The position numbers were made by a program, and so were the translations under genes. DNA of 64,000 nt, from NCBI GenBank assembly GCA_042701975.1, contig CP170561.1, forward strand, positions 2,294,001-2,358,000. Reading direction: 5' to 3'. How positions within the stretch are numbered: position 1 is the first letter of the stretch; each line of letters starts with the position of its first letter. This document shows positions 63,337 through 64,000 of the stretch, piece by piece. The stretch comes from JAFALK01 sp042701975. Lineage in GTDB: Bacteria; Pseudomonadota; Gammaproteobacteria; Burkholderiales; Burkholderiaceae_C. The notes under the pieces are model-generated. The model did not search any database, was not told where the DNA came from, and saw only the letters and a program-made list of their open reading frames with translations.

Positions 63337-63360
63337 GACGGCGTCAGGCTGAAAGCGGTC
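63337..63360 (+). repeat. Right-end repeat, copy C
   Basis: GACGGCGTCAGGCTGAAAGCGGTC (24 bp by position) matches copy D in 22 of 24 bases. It lies between two convergent small genes, 12 bp after the stop at 63324 and 33 bp before the end of the minus-strand gene. Confidence 0.75.
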
Positions 63361-63393
63361 CTGGTGGCAGGCGGTTAGAGGTGTCGGGACGGT

Positions 63394-63894
63394 TCAGTCT
63401 AGAACCGTTGTGCGCATAGTGTTGAAGTCTTCAAGGACCACGAATCCGGGAACGACTCCCAAAATGGGTCCGCAAGCCAAAGGCACGTTCGACTCAAATC
63501 TGAGCGGGAATACTTCAGCGGCAGATGTCTTGCCCAACAGGGCGTAGCTACGTGAGACATGCTCCGGCGATGGTTTCACCATGCCGCACCAGAAGAACAC
63601 CTGTCCGTCGGCAACCACCACAGCCGGCTGAAGCGTATCTAAGCCAGCCTCGCCTTGGTCGGATGGCGTGACGTAACCCATGTGTGTCGAGCCGTCAGCC
63701 AGCGTCACCAAGGCTCTGACAATAAACATTCCATCGGCCGGGTCGAGTGGTCCATCCACTTCGTAAGGCCGGACTGTCGCCTCGTCCTGCCCATCGTTGC
63801 CCTCTTCATCGAGCGCGAATTCCCAGATGGCATGGCGCTCTAGGTCTGCGGACGAGAGTTCATACACCTGCCTACGGATGTTTACTGTGCTCAT
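63394..63894 (-). CDS. Conserved hypothetical protein (cassette-region gene, opposite strand)
   Basis: The 166-residue soluble protein begins MSTVNIRRQVYELSSADLERHAIWEFALDE by position, with a strongly acidic segment (EGNDGQDEATVRPYE). It has no signal or membrane span. It resembles conserved hypothetical proteins often seen in accessory arrays of small genes, but this is from memory. It points opposite to its neighbours, which is unusual for a simple integron cassette row. Its start lies 79 bp from repeat copy D. Confidence 0.6.
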   Translation of the reverse strand: MSTVNIRRQVYELSSADLERHAIWEFALDEEGNDGQDEATVRPYEVDGPLDPADGMFIVRALVTLADGSTHMGYVTPSDQGEAGLDTLQPAVVVADGQVFFWCGMVKPSPEHVSRSYALLGKTSAAEVFPLRFESNVPLACGPILGVVPGFVVLEDFNTMRTTVLD

Positions 63895-63972
63895 GGTCGA
63901 AGCCTATCCGAATACCGTCGGTCGCCAGCGGAAGCAACGCGCCCGAGGGACTGCTTTCGCTGCGACTCAGGC

Positions 63973-63996
63973 GACGGCGTCAGGCTGGAAGCGGCC
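63973..63996 (+). repeat. Right-end repeat, copy D
   Basis: GACGGCGTCAGGCTGGAAGCGGCC (by position) is nearly identical to copy C. A partly inverted arm, ACTGCTTTCG near 63949-63958, faces AAGCGG inside this copy, so the element may form a hairpin. It runs to the window edge. Confidence 0.75.
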
Positions 63997-64000
63997 GGTC

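Noticed and set aside
62000..64000. A classical integron cassette array with attC sites
   Set aside because: I do not see a paired RYYYAAC and GTTRRRY around each gene, only GGTTAGAG at 63372. One gene is on the opposite strand, and no integrase is in the window.

Overview
The window is a high-GC, gene-dense chromosomal segment of a betaproteobacterium, most likely Burkholderiales of the Roseateles/Mitsuaria/Rhizobacter kind. This is inferred from codon bias, the UbiJ-UbiB pair, a five-step hut pathway using HutF and HutG, CtpA next to MoeB, and an EpsL-like outer-membrane protein. No 16S rRNA is present to fix the taxon.

Layout. 1-12857 is a surface-polysaccharide locus. A WecG-like glycosyltransferase and a partial WecB lie on the minus strand. 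UDP-glucuronate 4-epimerase and UDP-glucose dehydrogenase lie on the plus strand. A minus-strand operon then runs wcaJ-like, epsL-like, galE, manC, rfbB, rfbD, rfbA, rfbC, and an EF-hand gene follows its 3' end. Together they supply UDP-GlcA/GalA, UDP-Gal, GDP-Man and dTDP-Rha and start a lipid-linked polysaccharide. 13012-26726 (plus strand) is housekeeping and accessory: ubiJ, ubiB, a sodium:solute symporter, an FmdB-type zinc ribbon, DUF502, aspS, an IorAB-type molybdenum oxidoreductase, then TPR protein-nudB-EEP phosphatase-clsB. 27029-34932 is a complete histidine-utilisation cluster: hutH and hutU diverge from hutC-hutD-hutI-hutG-hutF around a palindromic operator, and hutI carries a +1 frameshift.

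34933-44151 is mostly minus strand: a degenerate receiver protein with a GAF protein, a membrane-anchored C13 (caspase-like) peptidase, an asparaginase, DUF429, glutaminyl cyclotransferase, arginase, a LOG-family protein, MoeB and CtpA. 44595-46164 holds a FAD monooxygenase whose 3' end runs into a tRNA-Arg(CCT) on the other strand. 46899-57034 (minus) is a compact run MoxR-GNAT-S9 peptidase-VWA-TamA-TamB. 57131-61957 has a di-haem cytochrome c, an N-acyl-D-amino-acid deacylase lipoprotein, an HD-GYP phosphodiesterase, a truncated haemoglobin and a small exported protein.

62000-64000 differs from the rest: small orphan genes of unknown function are separated by copies of a 24-30 bp repeat related to CGGCGTCAGGCTGAAAGCGG, and the composition looks less GC-rich. 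This cassette-like array is the best candidate for undescribed biology. Other points of interest are the hutI frameshift, the tRNA/CDS overlap, the MoxR/VWA pair split by other genes, a poly-G run in the left glycosyltransferase, and a 14-bp LacI/FruR-like palindrome upstream of the EF-hand gene.
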